A program made the translations under genes and the position numbers. Positions 1 to 11,120 of a stretch of 40,000 bases of DNA are shown in pieces. Position 1 is the first letter of the stretch. Each line of letters opens with the position of its first letter. Where the stretch lies: positions 1 to 40,000 of the forward strand of contig ADNK01002538.1 of assembly GCA_000320545.1 (NCBI GenBank). The letters run 5' to 3'. The notes beneath the pieces were generated by a model, which saw only the letters and a list, made by a program, of their open reading frames with translations, had not been told where the DNA came from and made no database searches. The stretch is from Bigelowiella natans CCMP2755 (taxonomy: Eukaryota; Cercozoa; Chlorarachniophyceae).

Positions 1-274
1 TATGAAACGCAGCAGGCAATCCGTTCACGTACGCCTGTGATACCTTCTCGCGGGGAATATCGAGATGCGAGTTGGTTCTGTGATAGACTGCTATTCATAC
101 GTCCGCAAGGTGAAATTGTTCATCTACGCTCAAGTGAACTAATGTGTATTAGAAACACGCGCTATTTTATATTGGTTAGTAGTCCTCATGTGAGTGGGAC
201 AATCACACACACGAACGTCAACACTGTCGTTCACACACACACTTGTATATAGATATATATAGTTATCAGTAGAC

Positions 275-319
<45 letters not shown>

Positions 320-1140
320 GCCTAAATTTAAGTGTGTATGAGTTATATACAACAGAGGACCTTCATCTAATGCCTTAGCCTGATTCACCGTGCGAGGAAA
401 GCTAATGAATGGAATGTATTGTAAGAGATCTAGAAGATTTCACAAATACTTTGATACAATGTGCGTGCGCGCGCACGCGCGTGTGTGTCTAAGGTGCGGG
501 ACATGGTTGAATAGCCACGCCTACCCATCTAAGAGCCAGCGATTCGTCTTAGCTTCCACATCAACAACATGAGCAAGCACAACATCCACCTACCACACCA
601 TCAGATAGATCACGATTAGATGACGATGATGATGATGATGATGATGATGATGCAGGGGGGGATGTGCATCGCCACTAGACCAGCCACGCTATACCCTCCA
701 TTCACACCATGCTACAGCGGAGGAGATGTTACAAAGAGAGTTCTTCGTGACAAACGAGATCAAACTAAGAGCGACAAGGATGGTGATGACAGAGAGCACG
801 TATAGAGCTACTCGTCCTTAAAACTACATATCAATCGCATTACCAGAAGGTTGTCAGGCACTAGCTCTCCCTTATCCATGAAACCCTTTGCTTCTTTTCC
901 CAGCTGAGTTCCTTCCTGTGTGTGTAGGGGGGGGGGGGGGGCGTGTGTGTCGAATGCATATTTTTTATGGTTGATGCTCATCAACAACCGTGATATGTCC
1001 TCGAAGGGCGTCACCGCTTGAGAAGTGCTTTAGCGAAAACCTGATAAGATCAAGATCCACTCGTCACTGGCTTATGTGCATACCTTATTGTTATAATGCC
1101 TGTGGAGAAATACGAAGAGCAAGTTGATAAATTAAATATT

Positions 1141-1182
<42 letters not shown>

Positions 1183-1588
1183 TATATGCGGGCCTAAAGC
1201 GTATATGCTTCGGATGTACGCACTCCTTAACGAGCCTTGATGACAAAGTCCCTTTGCCGCCTCCAGGGGGGCCCATTATCAAGCATCTAAAACAAACAAA
1301 ATAACACACTGATCACGACGAAGAGGCGCCGCAGCAGTACATCAGCGCTCGCATGACCTTAAAGAGGACAGGTGACGTGTATGGCTGCTCTGCCGTGGCA
1401 CTTGGCTTCGCATAGCCTTGGGGGAACGCGTCGTCAGCGCTCGCAACATCGGCAGAACTGTTGAGCGAAGGGGCTGCGGGACGCGAGAAGGGGGGGGTTT
1501 CGATCGTCGACGGACCGAGACAGTAAATAATTTGTCCCGGATATTTCCTAAACGGTGCGGCCAAAAAAGACTTTGTCAAAAACGGCAT
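1..1588 (-). CDS. Adenylate kinase, 3' end beyond the window
   Basis: Nucleoside monophosphate kinase (ATP + AMP to 2 ADP, or a GTP:AMP form as in AK3). Exons on the minus strand: 1588-1341, 1286-1224, 1040-989, 915-844, 589-525, 401-361 and 90 (or 87)-44. Splice phases agree throughout. Motifs in order: P-loop LIMGPPGGGKGT, the AMP-binding HFSSGDALR, GELVPDNLL, WLLDGFPRT-NQA, and the start of the next strand, LDIPRE. The LID and C-terminus lie left of the window; position 43 begins an intron. The start at 1588 leaves about 80 residues before the P-loop, beginning MPFLTKSFLAAPFRKYPG. That stretch is basic and hydrophobic, so it may target an organelle, but this is inference. The first donor (after 1341) is the least certain; a second donor near 1315 would give a 30-nt intron. 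The last exon has two in-phase acceptors three bases apart. Confidence 0.88.
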
Positions 1589-1742
1589 TAAATATTTATC
1601 TGCGACAACTATTTTGAGCTCGCATTTAGCATTTATAGAGGGTCTGAGAAAGTGTATGCGAGGAAAGAGCGACATTAATTTAACCTTGTCGCAGCTTATA
1701 AATAGATTGATATTCGAAATAAATTCTTCCCGTCTACCGATA
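1589..1742. promoter_or_regulatory. Short bidirectional promoter region
   Basis: Only 154 bases separate the inferred start codons of the adenylate kinase (minus) and the ferredoxin-like gene (plus), so any promoters must be shared or overlap here. The stretch is AT-rich with scattered CpG. I see no TATA box that I would defend. The call rests on gene arrangement alone. Confidence 0.5.
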
Positions 1743-2975
1743 ATGGGACCACGCGCCTCCCCGTCGCCTGTTGCAGTATGTACGATTGTGACTATTCTCG
1801 TCGTAATGGCCATAAGTGCGACCGGATTTCAAAGACCGGAATTGAGTCTCAGTCCTCAGAGTGTGTCTCGGCGGGTACTTTGTCTTTATGTTCGCCATCC
1901 TGTCTCCCCCCCTCCCTCTCTGTGGGCGTGTGTTGGGGAGTGTGTGTGGACGTAATTGCTTCATCTTCGGCCTCGAACGCTTCGTCCAAACAAATTTCTT
2001 TGCATTTTCAGATTATACGACCATACTTAGCTCGAGGTCTTAATGCCGGTGCCTTTGGGAGACGCAGTATGCGTCCCCTCAGCCGTCGTTGGGGGGAAAA
2101 GGAGATTATCAAGTGTTTCGCTGGCAAGCCAGTCACTTTGAAGGTCATTGACCCTGATGGTACCGAGAAGGAAATCAAAGGTAACTTTAAAGTTGATTCT
2201 TCGTCTTTGTGGCATCATATTTTTGGTGACATTGATGAATGAGCTGATTGCTGGAATCCCCTTAGCCCAAAAAGGTGACATTCTTCGAGACGTGCTCTTA
2301 GAGAACGAAGTCGACGTCTACGACTGGTAGCATTCATATATATCCAGAATTTTTTACGATGATGACTACAAAAAGAATATGATGAGAATTTCAATCTTTT
2401 TCACGACCCTATGCATGTTCGTGAAGTTGCTGCTCACGATCGCTTTTTCTAGGTGGGGAAAGGGTATGAACTGTGGGGGTCAGGGAGCTTGCCTCACCTG
2501 TCTCGTGGATGTCGATAGTGGATGTGGTCAGAACATAATTCTAACAAGCATATAAATGAATTTTATATATGATAATGAAAATGTAACTGCGTCGATTCTG
2601 AATCCGACCAGAGTTAAGAGAAATTGTATGGTTTTTTTGCGGAACATTTTTTTACGTTACAAAGATTTATTGAAGGTGCTCGGACGTAACGTTCTTGCGT
2701 ATCATTGTATTAAATCCGAGAAGAGTGCTGAATAGCCACTTACCTAATAGGCGAAAGATCGGATTATGAAAACAAGAAGCTCAAGAACAAACCGCAGGTG
2801 AAGAAAAACATATACATTGGCCAGTTAGATTGATAGCCTTAAGATTCTTGAATTCCCATCGATAGGACACTGAGTGCAGTCTTATCGTGTTGTTGCTTAG
2901 ACCTGGAGACTCGCTTGTCAATCGGTGTTAGAGGGGAATACGGTGGTGAAGACAAAACCCCAAACTAAGAACTAG
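1743..2975 (+). CDS. Plastid-targeted [2Fe-2S] ferredoxin-like protein (PNSB3-like)
   Basis: Six exons: 1743-1874, 2012-2180, 2275-2326, 2453-2523, 2751-2797, 2901-2975. All phases agree and give 181 residues. Residues about 10-27 are a hydrophobic signal (AVCTIVTILVVMAISATGF), followed by a basic, acid-poor stretch with RR and RS. This is the bipartite form expected for a complex plastid, and the SATGF site resembles the phenylalanine motif of red-lineage plastids. The mature domain has CFAGKPVTLKVIDPDG, GDILRDVLLENEVDVYD, the cluster loop NCGGQGACLTC (CX5CX2C) and the fourth cysteine in TWRLACQS. CX5CX2C and the WRLACQ ending match the ferredoxin-like family that includes plant NDH subunit PNSB3, rather than photosynthetic ferredoxin (CX4CX2C). 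Many complex algae lack plastid NDH, so an electron-transfer or assembly role outside NDH is equally possible. Confidence 0.87.
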
Positions 2976-3344
2976 CTTGCTGCTGGAGTGCAACATGGAA
3001 TGATTCGCAACGGTGTTTCAGATTGCCAGCATGATAGATTATTATGGCTTCCGAATGAAATGGTCCTATACGTGAATGATGAATTTAAGCCGGCATGAAA
3101 ATCTAAAGAAAACATTCAATAGCTTCTCACATGTCAGCACAGCACGACGCGCCATGACTGCTAGCGAAACGTGCTGTTGTCTGCCTGATGCATATTTTCA
3201 TGGAGTGTCATCATCTTTTCAAAATGCAAAAGCAGGCACCAAAACCCCCGCCCGACCGACCAACTCACGACGAACGAAAAGTGAAACTACCCCCTCACTG
3301 TGACCTGCAACCACCTAGTTTCTACTCTCTTTTTTTCCACTGTG
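2976..3344. other. Spacer without recognised features
   Basis: This follows the ferredoxin-like gene. I see no convincing exon, repeat or RNA gene here; the open frames are short and unlike known proteins. Confidence 0.4.
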
Positions 3345-4050
3345 CATGGAGATTGAGGATTCTAATGACATCAAAATAGAAAATGCAAAAGGCCACAATG
3401 ATGATCATGAGGAGCTTGAATGATTCGAGACATCGACAGTTGAAACTGTCGCAGATTCCAAAGGAAAAATTAAACGTGAAGTCGAAACGAGAATGTCTGC
3501 ACCACAAAAGTGCGCAACAAAGACAGCTGAGGTTTTCAAAGCGGTCATCAAGATTTCCAAAATAAACCAAATTGAATGCGATGCGATTCTGCAGCAGATG
3601 TGAACAAAGATTCCATGTAAAGGTTGATCGAGCACAATCTTGCCGACAGCAAAGACAAGATGCAGATCTCAAGTGGCCAATCAAAGACAAATCAATGGCA
3701 GTGACATGCGGGCAAAATTGCGAAATTTTTGCAAGTTTTCTCGACCAAACAGGCAAACATCGTCAAAATTTCAAATCTCTCATCACCGCAAATTCGTCAG
3801 GCGGTTGCACACGTATCAATGCATGATTCCTTGCATCCTGTTGCTAAATTGTGAGCCGGCGCAGCACAGTCTAGCAGTGGCAGAGTGACATGGATTTTGC
3901 TGCTCATTTTGGGCACATGCTCGACATGTCTGTTGCACACGCCAGCACGGTAAAACGTGTGTCACAAAACAAGACAGTTTGTCATGAATTCGCGATCAGG
4001 CACAACACAGTGAAATGCTACGGCTTGTCCGTTGGCACATCCTAGCATCG
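3345..4050 (+). pseudogene. Possible decayed coding sequence
   Basis: The plus strand reads protein-like in three successive frames. At 3345-3599 one frame gives an acidic then basic chain (IEDSNDIKIENAKG, then TKTAEVFKAVIKISKI), broken by a TGA at 3421. At 3572-3826 another frame gives KVDRAQSCRQQRQDADLKW. At about 3889-4050 a third gives DMDFAAHFGHMLDMS. I recognise no family and found no convincing splice sites joining the frames. It could be a relic gene or transposon, a set of unrecognised exons, or chance in purine-rich DNA. It lies in the tail-to-tail gap between two genes. Confidence 0.22.
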
Positions 4051-4080
4051 CTCGCTCTCACATGACTAGCTAGCTAGACA
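4024..4080. repeat. Small CTAG cluster in a convergent spacer
   Basis: Four CTAG tetranucleotides occur within 57 bases, three of them in a tandem CTAGCTAGCTAG. The cluster lies about 90 bases beyond the stop of the REJ membrane-protein gene. It matches the larger CTAG-rich blocks at 25.2 and 33.0 kb. Confidence 0.5.
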
Positions 4081-4165
4081 ACAATGCGTCCACACATGAA
4101 CATTTCAACGCCGGGGCAACGTGCATGTGGCATGCAACGTCTCCTTGATCACCATGACAACCCGT

Positions 4166-7100
4166 TTACCCGTGGTGCCCATCAGAATGTGGCGCCAAAT
4201 TTCGTCTCTGCGCATTCTCCTCGTCAGCTCGCTGCTTCCGAAGTTTGTTCGAAACTTTCTCCCGCAGCGTGTCAATGTGTGGCGGTGGCCATTCATCTTT
4301 GTCTCCATGACATGACAGCGACAGTCGATGCGACGAGGGTGAAGTGTGCTCCAAACCTTGTCCAGGACCAGCCTTCAGATCTTTCGTTTCTGCTGTTTCA
4401 GTGATCTCAAACGTGGCGTAAAAGTGCCGCTGCAGTGCGTGAATTCTTCTGAGTTCACGAATGGCATCGCTTTTGGTGGAGACGGGTGTGCCATTCAGTC
4501 TGGCTAGACGCCAGCCTCGCTGCACGCCGACGTTCCTCGCCTGGTCATAGGCCCGGACGACAAAGTTGCGTCTGTCTAGCTTGCACACGCCGCGGTCGGT
4601 GTCGAAGCGGTAAGTGTATTTGGTATCGGTCCCAGGGACGACACCTTTCTCGGTGCCCGAGGCACAAAGACCGCACACCATGAAGCAAGGAAACATGACG
4701 TAGAGCCACGGCCCTGTCAAGACGGCCTCCAACCACAAGATCGTGCACAGACGGGCTCCAACGTCCTGCGGCCATGTGAGCAGGGAAGTCGCTACAATGT
4801 CCCAATCCGTTCCCTCTTTCTCTATGGATTGGTGTCCCAGCACAAGCACTATGAAAGCACAGCCCGCTGAAGCCACCACGCAAATCGCTGCGGCAACCAC
4901 GTCCCTCAACACCCACTCATTGTAAGACGGTCTGCTAGAATGTCGCATGAGGGTCATCAGCCCGCAGCAGCATTCGACCGTTTTGGTACCGTTTTCTTCC
5001 ACATCTAACGGATCTGTTCTCCAAGACTGCCCCGCTTTGGCTTGGGTTCTAGTTCGTTTGCTTTTCATTTCTGACGTAGAACTGGCGGGCACGCCAAGAC
5101 TGGTTGTGGTGCGCAAGAACAACAAGTTCTGGTTGCTGTTAAAGTCGTCAATCCTGTCTAGACTCCGTGTCCCGCGTGAGCTCTCTACACTACCCGATGA
5201 CCTCATCTTAGATGCAGTCGCTCCTTGGCTTGGGTCGTCAGCCGACGTGGACTGCATGTCGGCATTCATTTTCAGGGTGCTCTTGAAGGCTTGTGCACTT
5301 TGCAACCTTTTGTACCTCCTACCTGCATTCGCTCCGACCAACCCTGCTTCCACCCCGACGGCCCCTGACGCAGCTGCAGCAGCAGCTGGAACTGCTGCTG
5401 TGTTTCTCTGGTCAACCACCAAAATGCCCTCATCTTCCTTATGCCTTCCGGTTCTGCCATCATCGTCATCATCATCACCGTCGTCTCCTTCTCCAACACG
5501 TTCTTGGTCCATGTCGTTGTCCCCCCCGGCATCATCCTCGATCTGCAAACCAAAATCGTATTCCATTTCTCCCATGAGCACGGAAACGACCCAGAACAAC
5601 CAAGGTATCGCCGCCACGAGGCCAAGCGGCGTGTAGCCCATTCTGAACTCCTTCGGTGTCTCTCGTGAAAACATAGATACGACCAGGAATGGCAGTGGAA
5701 ACCCAATGAACAATGCCACGACGGCCACTGCGACATTTCCACGAATGAATCCAAGCTTCTGTTCTGTTCCCAGCAGGAGAGCGCACACGGCAGCCGCGTT
5801 GAAAATCAGAAGGGAAAGGATCATGACTCGTTTTTTTGAATCGATATTGTCTCCGGGCATTCGGGTGAAGATGGACATCCAGGGGTGTCTTCTTCGGACG
5901 GCAAGAACCATCGATTTTTTCCAATTAGCGGCTGAACGAGGTTCCTCGAAATGCAGTTTGCGCGATTGGTTGAGGCTCCGATAAAATTCACGCTCATTTC
6001 TCTCAACAGCTTCTTTGGTCGCAGCGTATGGGGGTTATCTCATACGTGTCATCGTTGTTACCGCTGAGACGATGTTAGACACCGAACTGACTGAGGAAGC
6101 GACGAAATCGTTGATGTTCGGTTCGAGGAGAACTGAGGTGATGGCGGAGGTTGCCAAGCTAGGAGGCGGAACAGCGCTCAAGTTGGAAAGTATCGCGAGG
6201 GTCCGCTCTGTGACCTGCCCGATGATGGATGCAGAACAATGTGCATCAGCGATGGCGGTCAGCAAGCTCTCTCTTTCTCTCTTTCTTCCAATTCTCTCTT
6301 TCTCTCTCTGTCTCTCTCTTCCCCTCCCTCTTTCCCCATTGATGATTTCAATGTCTTTTTTCAGACCAGTGACCTCCTACCTTGCTGGATATTTCCACTG
6401 CTCTCCCTTCGGGGTAGTCCGTGAGCTGGTCTACAAGCCCCGCGACAGTTGCCCGAGGCAGGGACCTTGCAGAGCTCTGCACTGCTGATCTAGGTGAGCG
6501 CTGTGAGCGCTGCAAGCTAGGGCTCACCTCCGCGACTAGAGACAGGAGACTCTCTCTCGTGGAAATGGCCTCCTGGATTGAGATCCTGGTGCCTCTTGTG
6601 GCGCTAGTAGCGTTGGAGGTCGGGCCGGCCGCATCTGCGTTGTGCAGCAGCAGCGACGCCACACCCAATGCGCCGACGACGAAACTCTGCGTGCTGCCTT
6701 CCTGCACTCGCCCTTCAAGATCACGAGAGAGGGCGGCGACGGACACGTTGTTTGGAGATGGCTCTACGTTCAGCCTGATTTCTTCATGGGCCGCGGCGCC
6801 GTTGCAATCGTAGATGGAGGCTTGGACCCGCGTGGCGGTTGAGGCTGACGATGACTGTGACAACAGAGGCCCGAGGAGCTGGGTCTCAAGGTAACCGCTG
6901 CGTCTTCTGCCGCAGAGAGAAACCAGCCGTTTGGTGGACTCTGTGCCCCCTCCCCCCCCGTCCCCCAAAACGTCCTTGTCGTCATCGGTGATGATCAGCG
7001 AGAATGAGTAGGTGAGAGGAACATCGGCGTCCTCGTACCCCTCGCATGCAAGTTGGAACTGTGTCTGGAGCGCGTAGCCGCTCGCCGGGTTCGCCGAACA

Positions 7101-9740
7101 GCTCCCTAACCTCGGCGGGGTGTTCACAGCGACAACAAACGAAGCTCGTCCGGCGAGATTAGAAGGAACTGCGGTGTCTGTGACCGTCAGCTGGAAGGAC
7201 AGCTGCGTCCGAACCCCTGCCGTGAATGTCGAAGGATCTAAAGCCTCCCGTAGCATCTCGGCGGGGATGTGGAGGTACGTGCTGTTCTAGCGGCTCTGAC
7301 CGATGGCCGCCGTCGTGATGTTGGAGGGCGAGAGCAACGACGGGAGGTCCAAGAAATAGCTCTCTGTCCCGGCATCCGTGGAAACCTGGCACGTCCAGTT
7401 GTAACGCAGGGTCCTCCCTGACGATGGGGCCCATGAGGAGGAAGAGGAGGACCTGTGGACGACATGGCTGACGAGACGCAGATCGGTATCAATATTGAGG
7501 GTCCCTGGACCTCTTTCGAACGATGAATCGCCAGGCGGTCGGTCGATGCTGACGCTCGGTGTGCCAAAATTGACGATTCGGACCCGTTGGGTAGCGGTGC
7601 TTGTGCGTCTCAGGGTAGCATCACCATCAGGGTTGGACGAGACGTTGACGCGCACCTCGTAGAGCCTTCCCGCTACGAACACGCTTGCGTTGACCGACAG
7701 GATGGAGGATGCGGAAGAGACTGTGGGCAAAGGCACAACCTGCTGCGAGACCAAATCGACTAGCAACCATGCGTAGCGGAGGTGCGAGTTGTTACCACTG
7801 GGCCCACGCGATGGATCGTAGGAGCTGCTGGCGTCGAAGACAACCGTCATCATTCCAGACGGAGAGAAGTAGTTAGGAACTACTTCCCGCTGGTCGCCAC
7901 CATCGATCGCAGATACCAACGCAGGGTAAGACGCTATGAAGACCTAGCATGCAAAATTAAAAATAAGAATGGTATGTATGTTAAATGGGGCTCATGTTCG
8001 ACGACGCAGGCAAAAGCCTCTAAAATGTGCTTGAGGAAGAAAGGGAGGATGGGACCTTGAACGTGATGTTTGCGATAGCGCTCACAGCAGATCCTGTGAC
8101 CGTGGCTGCGAACGCTTTTAGCTCGAACTCATAAGATGCGTCTGCCGTGAGCGTTCCCACAGGCACATAGAGGTACGCAGCGGTCGGATCGACAAGGGGT
8201 ACTGATACCAACCCGTTGTTGTTGTGGCTTGTGCTGCTGTTGGTGGTGGTGGTGCCCCCGCCGCTGATCTTATATGCGGACCGCTGCGAAACTGCAATTA
8301 TCGTCTGCGTAGTTTGGACGCTCTGGCTTAAGTTACAGGTTGGCGGGACTACTTGGACTTCTAGCCGGAAATCTTCCGAAACGGGTACCGCATCGATGGT
8401 CAGCGGAGCTGGGAGGATGAAACTCGGTTGCGCGCTGCTCTCCTGAAATATCATATAATACAGAACTCAGAGTTCGGGAAGAAGCAAACGATGATAGCAT
8501 GTGTAAGGCTATTGAGAAGAGAGAGAGAAAGAGTGAGAGAGAGAGAGAGGACATGGACTCGTTACATAAAAAGGGAAAGCTTGCAGAAAAAAATAAAGAG
8601 AAATAATGGGTGGGAAGAAAGAGAGAAAAGAGAAGGAAATTTAAAAAAAAATAGTGATTACATGCGGAAGGGGTCAGAGGAGACGTTGATGTCTATCACA
8701 TCTAACAATAAATCTCTTATTCTTTCAAAATTCTCATGCCCTCCTGGTTCGTTCTGTGATGTACATTTTTTCAGAAGAAACACCTTTGTAATGACATGAA
8801 CGGCAGAAGAGGTTTGGTTCAAGAAGTTGGTCACGTTCACTCGAATCTTCATCGCGTAGCCACTAGTGAGGATGAAAACGGGAATGGAAACTACTGCCTT
8901 TGACGATTGTGTTGCTTGGGCAAAGACCACTTCGATCTCTTCCAAGGAACTCAGCTGCGATGAAGGTGTGCCGCCGCTGTGGATGAGTTCCCACGATACG
9001 CTGAACACATGCACACATTTGGCCTTTCCGTCAGGTGAGTTTTATCGGGCTAAAACCGTTTCTCAGAAGACACACCTCCTATTTCTTCCCGCAAAGCCTC
9101 CAAGCTGTGCAATTACTGTCACGTGCGTTTCGCAGATACTAAACGAGGAAGCCGCGAGGAGGGTCACCGTTACCTGCGGAACATCGTCGATATCAGTAAA
9201 ATTGCGTGACTACAAAGAGTCTTAACCCTTCTTCAAATATAGCTACTATTGCTACCACTTTTCCTCCTCCTCCTCCTACTAGTGCTGTACCGGGGAGACT
9301 TTAAATGAACTCGTTGTCGGAGACACCGTACTTGGTGAGAGAGTCGGGGTTTTAGCAACCGGAGACATAGAAGTGGGATTGCAAGTTGGAACCTCTGTAG
9401 GCGACATTGAAGTCGGCGACAGCGTTGATGGTGCAATAGATGTTGGGGAGCATGAGGATGGAGAATGTGAGGTAGGCAAAAGCGATGTAGGAGAAAATGT
9501 TAATGGTGATCGAGTCGAGGGGGAGCACGATGAAGGGCTTTGGGTAGCAGGAGATAAAGTGGAAGGGGACAAAGTTGTTGGAGTCCTCGTAGGGATGTGT
9601 GTATACGGATGTCCAGAGGTAGGGTGGATGGTAGGCCTATACATAGACGAAAGACGATACATCAATTGAGTTTGATGATGAAGATGCTAATGAAGACACT
9701 AATGATAAGAGGAGCAAGCTACATATGAGGGCCACCGGAA
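4166..9740 (-). CDS. Polycystin-1/REJ-family membrane protein with a premature TAG
   Basis: Large surface protein of the receptor-for-egg-jelly/polycystin-1 type. Supported exons: about 9669-9291, 9209-9076, 9000-8784, 8442-8056, 7943-6381, 6268-6046, 6012-4166, all in matching phase. From the N-terminus: a Ser/Thr/Pro stalk with SP-x-x-x repeats; a REJ module, including the hallmark NTPPRLGSC with PASGYALQTQFQLACEG at about 7000-7110; a helical pre-membrane region; then HPWMSIFTRMPGDN, as just before the first membrane helix of polycystin-1. At least five hydrophobic helices follow, with a long acidic, low-complexity loop and a PDZ-like stretch (NVGVQRGWRLARLNGTPV) near the C-terminus. The TAG at 7287-7289 interrupts an otherwise open exon. 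I cannot define the first exon; a hydrophobic stretch near 9725-9690 could be the signal peptide. The intron at 6013-6045 is only 33 nt. Confidence 0.8.
9291..9669 (-). repeat. Ser/Thr/Pro-rich stalk repeats in the REJ protein
   Basis: The exon encodes about 20 near-tandem five-residue units of the form SPxxx or TPxxx (for example TLSPSTLSPATQSP), as degenerate 15-base repeats. Such sequence usually forms an extended, heavily O-glycosylated stalk outside the cell. It joins in phase to the exon at 9209. Confidence 0.7.
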
Positions 9741-9744
9741 ATTG

Positions 9745-9789
9745 TGCATTGTTGTTCCGTCATATTCGTTGATCGTACCACACGAACTC

Positions 9790-9831
<42 letters not shown>

Positions 9832-10138
9832 TCTCCTTCTTCTCTCTTCTAGCTGTTCATCATCATTACCGGTCAGTCTTCGGCGATGAAGAAGGGGAGC
9901 GGGTTGTCGGCGCTAGGGTAGGGGTTGCAGTGGGGGATCGCGTCGGAGTTGGGGTGGGGGCGTGGCTGTGTGGACTATGGCAGCGTGGCCATGAGGAGTG
10001 TGTCTGTGTGGACTATGGCCATGCCCGCCGCCGCCGCCACATAGAGGATGCACACGCCGTGTCTGATAGAAATATTGCAAATGTAAACTACACGAATAGG
10101 CCCTTTGATTTGCAAGAAATGAAATACACTCCTCAACT
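9745..10138. other. Spacer with (TC)n and CCG runs
   Basis: This separates the REJ gene from the cyclase exons, both on the minus strand. It holds a (TC)n tract at about 9794-9835 and a CCGCCG run near 10025. I see no supported exon. Confidence 0.45.
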
Positions 10139-11120
10139 CTACGCTTGAGATTTTGTTAACTTCCCAAGTGAATAAAACTTAAGATCTTGACGGGTAATGT
10201 GCCATGTCGCTCCATCACAAATAACTCCTCCACGCTTTTTTTTGGAGTGTGTCATTAATCTGGCTGCCAGGTTGACACAATTGCCAAGAATTGAATACTC
10301 TCTACGAGATGGGTTTCCTATTATACCGCAAAATGCTAAATTTGCTTCGATGTTATCAGGATCAGGTTGTTCACCAGATGATTTCATTTCTGTGTAAATA
10401 TCGGTAACATAGATAAACATGAATGACTTCTTTCGTGGATAAAGAGTCACGCATTTTATTTGCGCTATATTCCACCAAACTGCCACGCTTTGGGGGTTCC
10501 CTCCAAAATTAGGGAGAAAGCAAAATGACGTTTTCTCAAGAGTCAAAAAGCTGCCGCATTCTCACTTAATTTGTATTCATGTGCAAATTTTCTGCTACTT
10601 TTTCGGCAATTTTTCTGTTAATACCATCATCCGATTGTGCTCCTTCGCTTCTCCTATCGTTTTGTGAGAACCCCAATGCATGAACAAGGCGATGGAAAAT
10701 TCCCCTAAAAAAAAGTGAAATAATCTTATACAAAAAATATTTACTTTCCTACTGCCCATGAGTCCGTATATATTGGCAGAACGTAATACAAGATAATGAA
10801 TCACTCCCTCGATTTTCTAGCAACACATACCTGCTTTCTTCCTTCTTTATCGCAGTTTTGTTCTCTTCGCCGGTTTTAATGTTGTCATTTTTTTTATGAT
10901 TCAAATGTCTTTCTTCACCGTCGTCCTCATCGCGGAAAGTATCTTCGAACGTAACTTCATCATACCACTCCTGTGATTCCAAATCTTCTGGATCATTGGG
11001 CTTTGCCTTTGGCGTCACCGGGTTCTTCTCGTTGTTATCATTCTGCCTGTCGACCTCGCTTTTGGATGTCGGAAGCTGCTTTCCAGCGGGGTCGACAGGA
11101 TTTACCAACAGAAGAATGCT
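10139..11120 (-). CDS. Class III nucleotide cyclase, soluble-adenylyl-cyclase type, partial model
   Basis: Class III cyclases make cAMP or cGMP. The exon ending at 10139 encodes LAFCGIIGNPSRREYSILG and then NCVNLAARLM, the conserved block of the second catalytic domain of soluble adenylyl cyclase (ADCY10 type). It carries the asparagine and arginine of the NLAAR motif. It ends GKLTKSQA and a stop, where relatives continue, so a truncation or an unseen intron is possible. Upstream exons are tentative: 11120-10831 (charged, with VDPAGKQLP), 10704 to about 10591 (RLVHALGF) and a start near 10459 (KSFMFIYVTDIY). The metal-binding aspartates and the first catalytic domain are not identified, and the 5' end is unknown. 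Substrate and activity cannot be judged. Confidence 0.6.

Noticed and set aside
1313-1813. 166-codon minus-strand frame taken whole as the adenylate kinase N-terminus
   Set aside because: Its upper part overlaps the signal-peptide exon of the divergent ferredoxin-like gene. I kept only the part from the internal methionine at 1588.
3322-3756. 144-codon minus-strand open frame
   Set aside because: The translation is Cys/Phe-rich and unlike a protein. It is the antisense shadow of the more protein-like plus-strand frames.
7276-7289. A tiny intron removing the TAG in the REJ exon
   Set aside because: The only GT...AG pair around the stop (GTCAGAGCCGCTAG) is 14 nt, too short for splicing, and removing it would shift the frame away from the conserved downstream sequence.
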